DNA of 64,000 nt from Apricaphanius iberus (lineage: Eukaryota; Chordata; Actinopteri; Cyprinodontiformes; Aphaniidae). Of this stretch, positions 32,817 to 45,634 are shown one piece after another. Position 1 is the stretch's first letter; each line of letters begins with the position of its first letter. The stretch is taken from positions 1,736,001 through 1,800,000 of the forward strand of contig JAPXFQ010000127.1 of NCBI GenBank assembly GCA_028564705.1, in the 5' to 3' direction. The notes beneath the pieces were generated by a model that was not told the origin of the DNA, made no database searches, and was given only the letters and a program-made list of their open reading frames with translations. The position numbers and the translations under genes were made by a program.

Positions 32817-34387
32817 CGGATAATTTATTTGTTATTCCCTAAAACTGGAAGCCGTACTTTTCTTTTTACCATACCTGTGCTTAAAACAGTAGTTAGCTAA
32901 AAAGAAAACATACTCAGTCATGATAATAATAAGACCTGTACATCAAGTACAACATTTGATGCTCACTAAATTAGATGATAATTATATATTGAAAAGTTTT
33001 TAAACTCATGGATTTGTTATGCTAACATGACAGAAGCGTTCGCATGCAATATTAATCTAATCGCAACCTTTTTTTTTTTACGACTGGTGTAGAAAAGACT
33101 GATTGAATTCAAATTACAATGCTTATTGTCACCCTACAGTTTACAGTTTTAGTCATGTTGCTAATATGGCAGCTAACTAAAAAAGCAGTTTAGACAGCAT
33201 TTAGAAACCTACGTTCTAGTGTCCTCATTGAAGTGAAATATCGTATTTACAGCTGAATACAGCTACACATAGATAACTATGATAGTGAATAAGGTAAAAC
33301 AACACATTTAAGAGGAAATTCTAAAGTCAAGGGATATTGTAAGCTAATGTTTGGCTTATGATGACTAGCCCAATATTTCAGAGGGGAATATTGTTTTTTA
33401 GTGTTTCTGTGATGTGCTGTACTCTGGCCAATACAGTGCTAAAGGCAGTGTATCGAGCTGGATACAATTGAATTTTTGGATGTTGTGGAGTTTGTAGGAT
33501 GAGATTTTGTACAAATGAGGTTAGAGTTAAAAAAATTCAGAACCTGATAGAGACCAGGACCAGATTTTTATGCTCAAATCCCAAAGCTTTTTCCCCATCA
33601 TGATTATGTGATTGTCAGGGTTGACCCAATGTTAACCTGGATCCCCACATTTCATCAGGGACAAAGACTATGTCTGATTCATTTCTTTAAATACACTTTC
33701 CCTGAATATTTTTCGCTCATAAATCTTGGAAAATGTGAAAGCTAATAAAATTCCCAAACCAACAGAATATTTCCCAGCAAAGTTAAGCCTGACATTTCCC
33801 ACATAGCTTAATGCTAGTAACTGAAATTCTCAGGACACAGATTGGAAGAGCTCACTGCTGATCTACATGATATAAATACAATAATTATAATCATAATATT
33901 TTATTTACATAGAGAATTTGGTCCTTCAGCAGGTTTAAAGGCTCTGGAAGACTAAATGTGAGTAAATAAGCTTTACTTTTCATCCTATTATTATTTTTCA
34001 TATTCTAGGGGTTCTAGGGGTGGGTCAAGAGTCTCTACTCAGCTATCACTTGGTAAGACTGTGCCTGATTTTCATAGGTCAAACAACACATTGGACTGGG
34101 GGAGAAGAAATTGGAGTACTCACATGCACAATGGAGAGAAAACTGAAAGTAAACACAAAATACGAACTTCTGTGCCAAAAATAAACAAATACTGAACATA
34201 AACTAGAAAAACTCTTGGAGAGTGCAGACATGTGCCAAGGCACCCCAGCCCACCTCAGTGTTGTGATCTAATTCAAAAGTATTTACGTTCCTTGATCATG
34301 AAAACATACTTTTTGCAGCTGGATTCACACAGATATCATTATTATCTATAATATACACTTGCTAATGTTATTGGGCCATGTTCTATG
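32817..34387. other. Intergenic DNA with no gene recognised
   Basis: AT-rich intergenic sequence. No exon, RNA gene or named repeat is recognised. Confidence 0.4.
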
Positions 34388-35612
34388 CCTCCATTGTTGA
34401 GGTGGCTAACCGGAGCTGTGGCCACAAGGTGGTCGGTGCCTGTTGCAGCGGCAACCCTCCACACCAGGGGTGAGGGATGCTGTCAAGCTGAAGAAGGAGT
34501 TCTATTGTGCCTTCCTGCCCTGTGTGATATGGGAAGCATCTGATAGGTACCAGCAGGCCTAGCGGAGTGCTGCTCGGGTGGTCACTGAGGCAAAAACTGA
34601 GGGGTAGGAGGACTTTAACTAGGCCATGCAGAACGGAAGTCATGCGGAAGTCGCCGATTTACAAAAGGGGGGGACCAAGGACTGTGTTCCAACTACAGGG
34701 GGATCACACTTCTGAGCGTCCCTTTCAAGGTCTATTCAGGGGTTCTGGAGATGAGGGTCTGACGGATAGTTAAGCTTCAGATTCAGGAGGAACAAGGCGG
34801 TTTTCGTCCTGGCCAAGGAACACTAGACCAGCTCCACAACCTCAGCAGGGTTATGGGGGGTGCATAGGAGTTCGCCCAACTGGTCTTCATATGTTTTGTG
34901 GACTTGGAGAAAGTGTTCAACGATGTCCCCTGGGGGTCTTGTGGGGGGTACTCCAGGAGTATGAGGTGCCAGGCCCCTTTAATATGAGCTGTTAGGTCCT
35001 TGTATGACCGTTGTCAGAGCTTGGTTACTATTGCTGGCAGTAAGTCGGGCTCGTTTCCCGTAAGAGTTGGACTCCATCAAGGCTGCGCTTTGTCTCCAAT
35101 CCTTTTCATAACTTTCATGGACAGAATTTCTAGAAGCAGCCAAGGTGATGAGGGGATCCATTTCAGTGGCCTCAGGATTGGGTCTCTGCTTTTTGTGGAT
35201 GATGTAGTCATGCTTGCTTCATCGGAATACGATCTTCAGCGTTTGCTCACAGTTGAGTGTAAAGCTGGGATGAGAATCAGCACACCCAAATCCAAGACCA
35301 TGGTTTTTAGCTGACAAAGGGTAGAGTGTCTTCTCCAGGTCAGGAACAAGGTCCTTCCTCAAGTTGAGGAGTTCAAGTATCTAGAGGTCTTGTTCATGAA
35401 TGAGGGAAAAATGTAGCGGGAGATCGATAGGGAGATTGGTAGGGTGTCAGTAGTGATGTGGGCGCTGTCCTGATCTGTTGTGGTGAAGAGAGAACTGAGC
35501 CAAAAGGCAAATTTCTTGATGTACCGGTTGGTCTACGTTCCCACCCTGATCTATATGGTCACAAACTTTTGGTTGTGTTCCAGGCATGTCCCACTGACAG
35601 GAGACCCAGGTT
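34388..35612 (+). pseudogene. Non-LTR retrotransposon (LINE) reverse-transcriptase pseudogene
   Basis: An internal part of a LINE ORF2. Near 34830-34930 a broken frame gives the 'QLVFICFVDLEKVF' block. A clean frame from 35000 reads MYDRCQSLVTIAGSKSGSFP, then VRVGLHQGCALSPILF (motif 4-type) and SLLFVDDVVMLAS, where FVDD stands at the usual FADD catalytic box. The later part corresponds to the thumb and connection (near 35500-35570, 'MYRLVYVPTLIY'). Stops and frameshifts precede and follow. The clade is not certain. Confidence 0.75.
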
Positions 35613-35708
35613 TTAATACAGTGTTACATCATTCACACTAACTAAGTGGTACTATTATTATTATACAGATATCTCCAAACACCTGACTTGGTATTTTTCT
35701 GTAAGTGT

Positions 35709-35796
35709 CGTTGGCATAGCCATGGGTCTGCCAGGGTGTGCCAGTGCCACCCACAGAGCCAGCTGGCACACCGAAAAAACTGAGAGACTGAGAGAA

Positions 35797-35872
<76 letters not shown>

Positions 35873-37048
35873 GAAGAATATGACGGCTGTAAGTTTTCAC
35901 ACCTCCTTCTGACCGCTTATGTGATGCCCAGATTTTTTTTTTCCAACTCTATGCACGGAGTCCAGGTAAATAAATTCCATCCATTATTTATCCTGCTTCT
36001 CTTTGAAGAGTTGCAGTTACTGTGTGAGAGGCGCATTGAGAGTTTTTGACTTATGATCGCTACAATGGGAGAACTATTTCCTCATATTAAACTTTTTGTC
36101 TGAAGTGAATTACGTAATCTCCAGTGGTGCGAAGTGCGGATTCTGCCTACAGATCAACAGCTATGATAAACCATGCGGGATCTATTCTGTCCGCATAAGA
36201 AAATCTAAAAACGTAAGGCCAAAAAAAAAATCAAAAAAATAAAAGTGAGCATTTTTGTTCCACGAAGGAACCGCGTCCGATATTCTAATAATAGTGCAAG
36301 TGTTTAATTTCACTTTTATGTGTAGTTCTCTGGTCAGATTGTTTGGATTGAACACCACTTAAGAGATGCTATTAAATAGGTATTAATTTGTCAAACAATT
36401 GCTGGAGATACACCCACGTTTTCCCCACGATGAACGCTTCGTTTCTGCCTGTGTGGAGCGCTTTTTTTCAGTGGCGAACAGGATTAAAACCAGCAGCAGA
36501 GCTACAATGCTCACTGAGAGACTTAATAAAATCTTCATGCTCATGTTCGAAAAAGAGCTTGCAGACAAACTGGACTCTGACTCTGTCTTGCCTTGTGAAG
36601 CTTCGATCCGAAGTTGGGAAGTTCAGATGCTTAAATAAAATGTACATGTGAAAGTGTGAGTAAGAAATAAACAGGAAAAGATAAACAGGTTTACTTATAA
36701 ATATTACAGGAAATGTACATGAAACATGTCAACTCTTAAATTGCTTTAAAAACCTGTGTTTAAAGGTTGAAAAGTTATTATGATGTATTTCAGAAGTTGA
36801 CAATGTGTTTGATTACACAAGTTAATGCAAGCCAGTGATTTAGAATAGAATTGCCTGCAGGCCTGTAGGTAGGGGGAGCCCTTGCCGCTCATCTTAAGGC
36901 AAATTATTAAACTGGCAAAATGTCCCCCCCTCAGCGGGGTATTACACGCGCACAATAAAAAAATATATATATATTTGTTGAGAATAAATTTAGCACACCC
37001 ATTGTTTGCTGGTGCAAACCCAATGCCTTTTTTCTGGCTACGCCAGTG
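35709..37048 (+). mobile_element. hAT transposon remnant with dimerisation-domain relic
   Basis: The ends CGTTGGCATAGCC (left) and CACTGGCGTAGCC (right, reverse-complemented) form an imperfect inverted repeat. The flanking octamers GTAAGTGT and GGAAGTAT agree at 6 of 8 positions. The interior includes an (AG)n tract and, near 36399-36638, a frame reading CVERFFSVANRIKTSSRATM. This is the signature of the C-terminal hAT dimerisation region (ERxFS...R). Most of the transposase is missing. Confidence 0.55.
35791..35869 (+). repeat. (AG)n microsatellite
   Basis: About 80 bases of AG dinucleotides with two AAAG interruptions. It lies inside the hAT remnant. Confidence 0.95.
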
Positions 37049-37129
37049 GGAAGTATGGTAAAACTGTCTTCTTTTAGCAAGTTGACTGGCACTGTATCTC
37101 TTTATTATCAGGTAGTCCACAGAAAACAA

Positions 37130-38225
37130 TTAAAAGTCTTCAGTTAGTCCAAAATGCTGCTGCTAGGATTCTGATGAATATTAAAAGAAGAAATCACATT
37201 TCCCCTGTTTTAGCTTCTCTTCACTGGCTCCCAGTAAAATCTAGAATAGAATTCAAAATCCTCCTTCTGACATATAAAGCTCTTAATAATTTAGCTCCAT
37301 CATACATAAGAGACCTGATTGTTCCATATGTTCCTAACAGGGCCCTTCGCTCTCAGACTGCAGGTTTACTGGTAGTTCCTAGGATTTCTAAAAGTAGAAA
37401 GGGTGGCAGATCTTTCAGCTAACAGGCTCCCAGGGTTGGTTCGTGAAGCAGACAATTTGTATATCTTTAAAACTAGGCTTAAAACTTTCCTCTTTGACAA
37501 AGCTTACAGTTAGAGATATGTTAATAGGTAGTTAGAGACAGGTTAGACAGGTAGCTAGGAAGAGATAGGTTAATGTTAGTAGCTAGGTAGAGTGTCAAAA
37601 GCTAGGAAGAGATAGGAAGAGGTAGAGTAGCTAGGTAGAGATAGGTTAATGTAAGCCAGGTAGAAAGTGTTAGTAGCTAGGTCTCCTAGTAGCTAGGAGA
37701 CAGGTTAATGTTAGTAGCTATGCTGCTTTAGGCTAGGCTGTTGGAGGACATTATTAGGGTCTGTTCCTACTTTCTCTCCTACTTCTCCCCAACTCTCTCT
37801 TCCTACAGTAGGTGCTCCTGACCCGCCCTGCTTGACGACCCTGACTAAGATGGCATTGCAGTGACGGAAAGTTCTCCACGTCCTGCAACAAACTTCTGCA
37901 TCAGCTGTGTTGTTCTTTCTGTGTCTCTGTTCTGTGTCTCTGTTCTGTATTCTCCAAACCACAGACGGTCTCGGCAGATGACCGCTTGTGCTGAGCCTGG
38001 TTCTGCCGGAGGTTTCTTCCTGTTAAAAGGGAGTTTTTCCTTTCCACTGTCGCTTCGTGCTTGCTCAGTGTGAGGGATTGCTGAGAATTACACGACGCAA
38101 TCTTCTGTGGTTCTCTAATTTCTAAATTAAACATTGTATTGTAATAACTCTTCTTGTAAAGTGCCTTGAGATGACATCTGTTGTGAAACGGCGCTATATA
38201 AATAAACTGAATTGAATTGAATTGT
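37130..38225 (+). mobile_element. 5'-truncated LINE (L2/Rex1/CR1-type) with 3' end
   Basis: It starts inside ORF2: a frame beginning QLVQNAAARI, then NHISPVLASLHWLPV and YKALNNLAPSYI, broken by a frameshift near 37420 and followed by IFKTRLKTFLFDKAYS and a stop near 37512. The 3' UTR contains a degenerate 'agctaggtagagataggtta' minisatellite (37515-37720). The tail reads 'cgctatataaataaactgaa' followed by TTGAA-type terminal repeats at 38205-38225. 5' truncation and a microsatellite tail are the usual LINE insertion signature. Confidence 0.8.
37515..37720 (+). repeat. Degenerate AGCTAGGTAGAGATAGG minisatellite
   Basis: Irregular tandem copies of 'agctaggtagagatagg' and 'ttaatgttagtagctagg' lie within the LINE 3' UTR. 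The period varies from roughly 20 to 45 bases. Confidence 0.7.
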
Positions 38226-39988
38226 GCAGCATAGGGACAACTACTCTATACTACATACAGCTTGAGAAAATTCCGGTCACTGCGGTAAATTACCTGGCAT
38301 CCTATTAGGAGAACTTTGAACCTTTGAAATGGTAAGACAGAACATTTTAGCGACTGTATATTTGCAGCCTTTTAAAAACGTACTTTTCCATCATGGTAAT
38401 CTGCCCATGCCTAAGGGTAACATTGTTTATTGGTACACATCTGTGTTACGAGTTTGCTTGTATACTGACAAGGCCAAGCCTGGTCTAATCTTGTTCAAGG
38501 AATCTTTGCATTTGGATAATCAGATGAAGGAGAAAGAGGTTAAGTTAAAATATGTATAGAAGGTTCTGATGAGGTGGTTAAACTGCATTCTTTTGCTGAC
38601 AAAGATTTGGCTTTTTTTGTAAATACAGCATATGGCAGGAAAAAACATATCACATTTTATCCTTATATTGGTATAGATTGCATTAAACTTTCCTTGATTC
38701 AAGAGATGCCAAACACAATTTTCAAAGATTAAAGCAAATGGTTTTAGCTTGATGCACACACTCATACCTTAAAAAAATCTATGAGGGACATGCCACGTCA
38801 ATGTGCCTCATTTCAAAACCTTTCAAAATGGTTTCAGAGTCATGCAGATTTTAGAAGTCATGGGAGTCATCAAAGTATTTGATACAATGTTAATATCTCT
38901 CCTCTGAATCTGCTATTTCAAAGGTTTAGGGTTTAAAGTAAAAGAAAGTTAGATCAGAAGCTTAATTTATTGGGCACCATGAACCATATGCTTATAAGCG
39001 ATATCATTTTGCATGTTTTGTTTTAAATTTTAAAAGATTCTTGCTGTAGTAGATTTTTGTTTTTGTTAGGCATTATAAAAGATCAATTGTCACATCGTTG
39101 GTTTTTTAAATAATGTCACTACATGATTGGAGGAGCAAATAAGTATAATCTTGATAATATCAGACATACAGAGAAAGCCTTTATCCGCAACAGAAAATGC
39201 AACAACAACAAAAATCTAGCTTCAAAAAGGCTGTATGAAAAAAAAAGATAAAATGTTTATGAAAAATGAGAGCTGTGTTTTGAGTAGGCTCCCGGCTGGA
39301 ATTGCTGCTCCCTTTACAGACAACCACAGACTCTGAGATCTGCAGAACGGCACACAGTTTATTCTTGCAGTGAGACTCTACTGGTCTCAAGTCAAACCTG
39401 ACACCAAAGGCGGAAAAAAGATGAAGTGCCACTGAGGAGAGAGAAAAAAAAGGGTTTATTTAGCAAGAAAAGTAGAAGAACTTGCACAAAAGCATTGGCA
39501 AAGAAGAATTGCACTTCAGAGAATGAGCTCCAAAGGATACAGTCATTCATTTAGGCATCTCAGATTCTGGGAAAATCCTACAGAATATTTTCTTTGTCTG
39601 TCTCAAAGATTCTTTTGATAACAGATTTACATTTGTTTTGTTAACTAAATATAATACTTTACTGTTTAAAAAGCTTGTAGTTTAATAACCAAACTAATGA
39701 TTGTTTTAATGTATGTTTTCTGGATTTTTAGCACTTTTTAAGTTTCTTGCCATGTAAAATTAGGATTGTCTGGAGATGCTTTTATATTTTATAGTCAGTT
39801 TCAGATATGTTTACAAAAAATGTATTTAAATTAATTTGGTTGAAGTCTATTCTAGTTAGTGAGGTAGTTCAACAAAACCAGAAGTCTTTCTAGCGACAGG
39901 CTCCAAAATAAATAAATAACTCAGACGGATGGCAAAAAAAAAGGAATGAATTTTAAAGACAGATAAGTATTGTTTTTTTTGTATAGTC
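38226..39988. other. Intergenic DNA with no gene recognised
   Basis: No exon is supported. Frames at 38329-38559, 38520-38765 and 39181-39432 have no domain or splice context. Confidence 0.4.
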
Positions 39989-40022
39989 TTTTTTGTTTGT
40001 TTGTTTGTTTGTTTGTTTGTTT
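39989..40022 (+). repeat. (GTTT)n microsatellite
   Basis: About eight GTTT units following a T-rich stretch. Confidence 0.9.
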
Positions 40023-40213
40023 AACCAAAAACATGGCAACTGCTCTTGCACTTTTAATACATTAGGTAAAATATTGCAAACAATAGCTAAAACGACAAAC
40101 ATATTTGTTAGCCTTTTTACCTAACTTCAAATTTGATAAAAATCTCATATTGGATAATCCATGTTCCTCCTATTGAATTACTATATTGGCTTGTGTTCTA
40201 CAATGGGGAGCCT

Positions 40214-40400
40214 AAGGCCATGTCCACACGTAGCCGTTTTTTTTTTCTAAACGAAGATTTTCCTCTGCTCCTTGAAAAAAAAATCTCCATCCACACGTAA
40301 CCGGATAAATGCGTTTTTCAGCACATTCATAGACGTGGCAAACCTGTAGGGCGCAGTAGTTCTCCCCAGTCCTATCCGCCAAGAGAAACTTTATATCCTC
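40214..40400 (+). mobile_element. hAT-like element end ('ccatgtccacacg' type)
   Basis: 'aaggccatgtccacacgtag' followed by 'ctccatccacacgtaaccgg' is characteristic of one end of a teleost hAT-like DNA transposon. I did not find the opposite end, so the element is truncated or its other boundary is too decayed to see. Confidence 0.45.
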
Positions 40401-43400
40401 TATATTCAGCACGCAGCAGTCATACAGCTTATAAAAGCAAACAAACAAGACGCGCTATAACAATAGATGATACCAACACAGCGCTGAGGAAATAAATGCT
40501 TTTTTCAAGAGTAAACACAGGCCCTGTCAATAATTATGCAAGATTTCAGAAAATTATCTTACGAAAACCAGCCTGGTGCCCAGGTTTTTTGTGAGCCCAG
40601 CGTTATCTCAGGTGGAATATGTAGCCATAGAAAGTTTAAAACAATGGGGCACCAGGCATTGAAGTTGTTTTTAACGTGTCTAAAGTCCAATGCTTTTCAA
40701 TGGGGGCCTAGCGGCCAAATGGAGTAACTACTGCAATGGAGGAGCAATGGCGGCCTCCATGGTATGCGGTCACAAAGCAGAGCAGCCAGCGGCCATTGGC
40801 TGGCTCTCACTTAACCGACTGGTTTTCCCCGCGTTTAATGCTCCTTCCTTCGTCCTGGAGGCTACGGCCCGTTGTCTCCTACTTCTTCTTGGGTTGTGGT
40901 TCTCTAAGTGTTTTTACACAAAACCTAAAGCAACTTTTGCTTTCGGTCGATAATCAGATGCATTTTAAACAGGATCAAATAAAGACTTTTTACGCTCCAT
41001 TGACTCTCATTCATTTTTTTAGCAGTAGGGGAACAATGGACCGGAAGTAGATGGCCGTGGCTTTGGTTCCCCCATGAATAAACAGAAGTTTTAATAGGAA
41101 CTTTAACTGTTTATTACCCATGAAACAGAAAGGTTTTTTTTTTTTTTACTTCACATTGATGTCCCTCCAACTCTCAGTGTTGGAAATATGATTGTGTAGT
41201 GTGTTCTGGATAAACTGTCCATTGGGGAAAATTCAGTGTCGACTTTCTCTGTATGAACGGAAGATAACACAATAGTTGGCATCAAAACAAGTGCCGACTG
41301 AGCTCGCTGCACACATTTCAGATGTTTTGGGAATCATTTCTCAAGACCTGCACTCAGGTAACCTTTCAGATATCTAAAGCTGAAGAAAAAACTTTGAAAT
41401 GTATTTTTTTAAACCAAATATAATCTTTATAAGAGAGGAAACTAAATAAAAATCAGTTAATATATGAGCAAGAATAAATTGCTGTGGCATATGCTGTATG
41501 GGGTATGACCTACTAAGCTTCAAAGTGAGGCACTCTTATCTCCTGGTAGAGTACCATAAATAAGCCAAAAAAGCTTATGTGACGCTTTTTATTAGCTCAT
41601 CATGTAGTTTAGGGAATTTAGAGATTTACTGTGGAGAAACACAGAAAAAGAATTCACTATTGCTAAAATAATGGTCTCTCTGGGGAGGCTTGGTATCTGT
41701 TAAAACAGATACAGAGTTTGTTATTTTAGCCCCAAGAAGGAGAGAGGATCTGTTTTCAGATGCAGCTGTGGGGGAGCTGGAAAGGAGGTTTATTTGTCTT
41801 TCATTGGTAGAGGCTGTTATCTGTCATCCAAGTCTTAAATCTTAAGGATTCACCAGAGGTCATTTTGCCACTGATCATCATAATCCAATAAAACATCTCT
41901 GTTAGATGCCCATTAGCTTCTTCAGCTGTTGCAGGTACAACCAAGAAAAACTGTGTCGACATTTAGAAAAACAGACTAAATCCACGTCAAGCGACAGTGA
42001 CCAGTGTAGGTTAAGTTGGTAACTTTGAGGATCAAGATTTTGCCTCCAGTTTTGACTCAGTGGTGCAGAGGTTCATGAGGTAAAGAGAAGAACCATAGTG
42101 CAATAAAGTGGAACGATACACCCTATATGCTCTTGAAATTTTTTACATAGTGACATTTAAACATTCACACAGTTTGGCTAAAGCAACCACTAAGAATTAG
42201 GCAGGTAACTTTGAAAATCAGAGGCTTGTTTAAGATTGTTATCTCTGATTTACTTACTTTTGACTTACTACTTTGATTTTAAAGTAAACTGTGACAGCAA
42301 GTTGAAGCACAGCACAGACATTCCTATACTAAATTATAACCACAGCATTTTACTTGTGGATGCTATTCATAAATATAAGCTAACACTTGAAGATTGGGGC
42401 TGCGGGCTACTGCCTGCATTAAAAAGGATGTTTAAATATTTTGTTTGGGAAACCCCTGTGGCTTAAAGGGAATTGGCATCGGGGGAACCACAAAGCGCCC
42501 CTGAACTTCAACCTCTCAATGGGGCTCTTAAAGCACAGAGGGCACTTTTGTTTTTTAACACAGATACATGTAAATGTAAAAAGAGGTCATGAGATGATGG
42601 GGGAGCTAAGATGGGCAGAGGAGAGACAGGAGCACAGGAAGGCAGAGTGTGGCCTTTAATAAGTGTTAAGGATAATAAAGATGGACTTAAGAGGTTTTAG
42701 GGTCTGGTAGTGGATAACAGCAGGACAAATGAGAGGTTCTCTCTGCCAGCAGCATGTAACTGACCCCAGCTGAGTAAACAATGAGTTACAAAAAAAAAGT
42801 GTGAAAAAGCCTCTCATCACAGATAGGTGAGAATAATTAAGTGGTTTATGCCCTTTCAGTAACATTATGACCTGACTTATAAGGTATTTACTTGCATAAC
42901 TTTATGTTCTGCAGTAATTAAACATAAAAATCAGACGTGGCATTCATGCATTAGGGGCATTGATTAAAGGTTGGGTTATGGTTATAAGAGTGGCACCATC
43001 CATGTCGAATTCAGTTTATTAAAAGTAATTAAACCATATGTGTGCAGACTCAGATGTAACTTTGCTGCTGCTGTCTTACACGGATGGTTGCTGTAATTTA
43101 AGTATGAAAATAAAAATGGAAATCAACATGAAACATTGGTCTATGTTGATTTCAACAAAATTAAACCAAAATTTATTGATGTGGGATTTGCTAAGATTGT
43201 TTCCTGATTTTGAGCAGTAGTTTAGCAATTTTTTAAAAGTTTGATCTGGAACTGTATCAAAAGCAGTAGGGTAGCAAGAGCCAGAGCATCGGATTTTTAA
43301 AAGAAAAAAGAAAAAATTAAACTTTATCAGCGTTACAAAAGTAAACATATGTGTTTTATACTAAAATGAAACATTAGAAAAGGAAAGCAGTGGGTGTTTC

Positions 43401-44374
43401 ACCTTTTAAACAATCACTTAAGCCAAATACAATATTGAAAAAAAAATATAGAAGAGTACTTCCAATCACATTAATGTTCATCTCAGTTTGTCCTTGGCCA
43501 AATGTCAGCACAGCTATCAATTTTATATTTAACTTGTTACCTGATCAGTATTTCTGTTTTTCTCACACAAACTTGAGTTAGACTTAGAGCAGTTAAATTC
43601 AGCAAAGGATCCTATTATCTTGTTTATGAGACACAAATAGACCCAAGAGAATATGTTAGATACTGCAAGTATTTGTATTTGATTTTTTTACAGAATCATG
43701 TTTGCCTACTGAAAGAGTCTTGCTAAAAAGTGTGCAAACAACAGATGGTTATATTGTTAAATCAGCTGCTTTCTAAAAGGTAATGATCAAAAATGTCAAA
43801 AATTTACAGTCCAGTGCAACCGGATGGGAGAATTGATGGGCAGGTGGGACCTCACACAGTTATGTTGATGCACTGCAACTGTGAGTAAAACAGATCAAGT
43901 AGATAAATATGGTTTTATTTTCTCTCCAAGCACAGACTTTCTGGAGTAGTGCCCCATCTCTGGTTACCCAAGTTGTGTTTGATTAGTGTCTGATTTCAAA
44001 CAATTTGAAGGTTAGGGCATAAACTGGTCTGTGTCCTCTATAAATGAAGAAATGGGAAACAAAACTGTCATAAAGAGCTCCATGCGTGAAATTAAAGATA
44101 TATATGTCATCAATATTAGATTCACACGACAAAGAAAAATAAATGAAGTTTTCTTTCTTCCAAAGGCAACGAGCCGTTAAGCTTTCTCAACATCTTCCAT
44201 GCTGGAGGGTTTATTTCTATCTGTAGCAACCCATACCTTTTAAACAGAGGCAGCAGTAAGCACTATTTATTTCCCTAAAATACTATTGTTGTCACCGGTT
44301 TTAAATTCATCACTGAGAAATAGTTTCTTTGGTTTTTGTCTTTTGTGTAATACAGTATATATTTCATAACTAAT
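40401..44374. other. Intergenic DNA with no gene recognised
   Basis: The region 40550-41100 is richer in CpG than its surroundings and has YY1-like GCAATGGCGG and GATGGCCG words, but no exon can be defined. The tract 41690-41930 is complex and repeat-free. A T run lies at 41135-41147. Frames at 42236-42466 and 43076-43348 lack motifs. Confidence 0.4.
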
Positions 44375-44620
44375 TCAAAATTTCTGCAAAAGTGTATGTA
44401 TCCCTAGAACTTTTTCACACATTGTCATTTTAAAGCCACAAATTTCTGTGTTTTTTTCAGTTTTAATAGCATTTTAAGAAACAGAGCAACACAAACTAGG
44501 ACAATATTGTGAACAACAACAAAAAATACATTATTTTCTATTATTATTGGCTTTTTTCTTTTTTACCCAGATCAGATTCTGAAAAGTTTGGCATACATGC
44601 GTAAGGGTGTACGGACTGAG
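44375..44620 (+). mobile_element. Tc1-like transposon end fragment
   Basis: 'gcaaaagtgtatgtatccct' then 'agaactttttcacacattgt' and 'ttaaagccacaaatttctgt' correspond to the outer terminal repeat of the teleost Tc1 family also seen on the minus strand at 8101-8275. No transposase is preserved. Confidence 0.6.
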
Positions 44621-45627
44621 GTTCTCCACATATAGAGACTTAAATATCTGCATTTTCTTATTTGCTAAATATCTCAATGTCAGTCAAATTGGATGAAGAG
44701 GGTCTGTGTAAAGTGCATAATTTGCACAAACTTCCACAAATTGCGAGGTCTGGACAACCTAGCAAAAATATACTTACATGTGAAAGACTCCATTGTTTAT
44801 TGTTATTGTGTATTGATTTTGCTGATTGTCCTTCCAAAATATTAACTACCATTGCAATTTCAAATCATTTGGAGCTTCCCACTGATTATTTAATTCAACC
44901 TATGCTTCATATTCCCTGCTGACTACCTGCAGCACATTCCAATGAGGATGACGAGTTTAGAAAATAATCCTCTTATTTTTCCTTCAAAAAACAGGTTCAG
45001 GTCAGATTTGTTGAGTACATAACCAAAAGTCGAGTTATTATCATTATTGTGTCAATACGTTTAAAAGAAAAAAAAAAAACTAAAATTAACAAGTTATTCA
45101 TGTAAAAATGACTTCGTGGCTACTGTGATAAATACCAGTAAAGTGTGGATCTCTGGATAATGACAGTATGGAAGGAAATGTTTTTCTCAATAAATACATC
45201 AACACTCCTCGCTATATTCTAAGCTTGATGACCCTGTTCCTGTTTCCTTCTATGCACGCTGATTTTCAGCCACATGTGATACCAAGAGAGCATTTAGATG
45301 ATGTCACACCATTTATGTGTAATGAAATATGCTGACCTTGCTAAATGCAAAGGCCTGCAACATTTCCTGTTCTTGTTGTCATCAAGGTTGCAATTATTTA
45401 ATCTTTATATGCATGCGTCTGACATTTATGGTACATTGCATGCAGAGTTCACAGTACTTTGATGTGAACAATCTGAATAGACAAAACTTTTTTAAAGCAC
45501 AGAGGCAGCACTACTGTTCGATAAACTGTTTGTAGTAGTTATTGGTGTTTTACAGGGGTAAAAAAAGTGATTAAAGATCTGAAAACAAAAAAGATAGTTC
45601 ATTATTTGAATATATGCAGCCAGCATG
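44621..45627. other. Intergenic DNA with no gene recognised
   Basis: No exon is recognised. The stretch 45200-45440 is complex, repeat-free sequence. The frame at 44662-44922 has an unremarkable translation. Confidence 0.4.
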
Positions 45628-45634
45628 TAGCATT

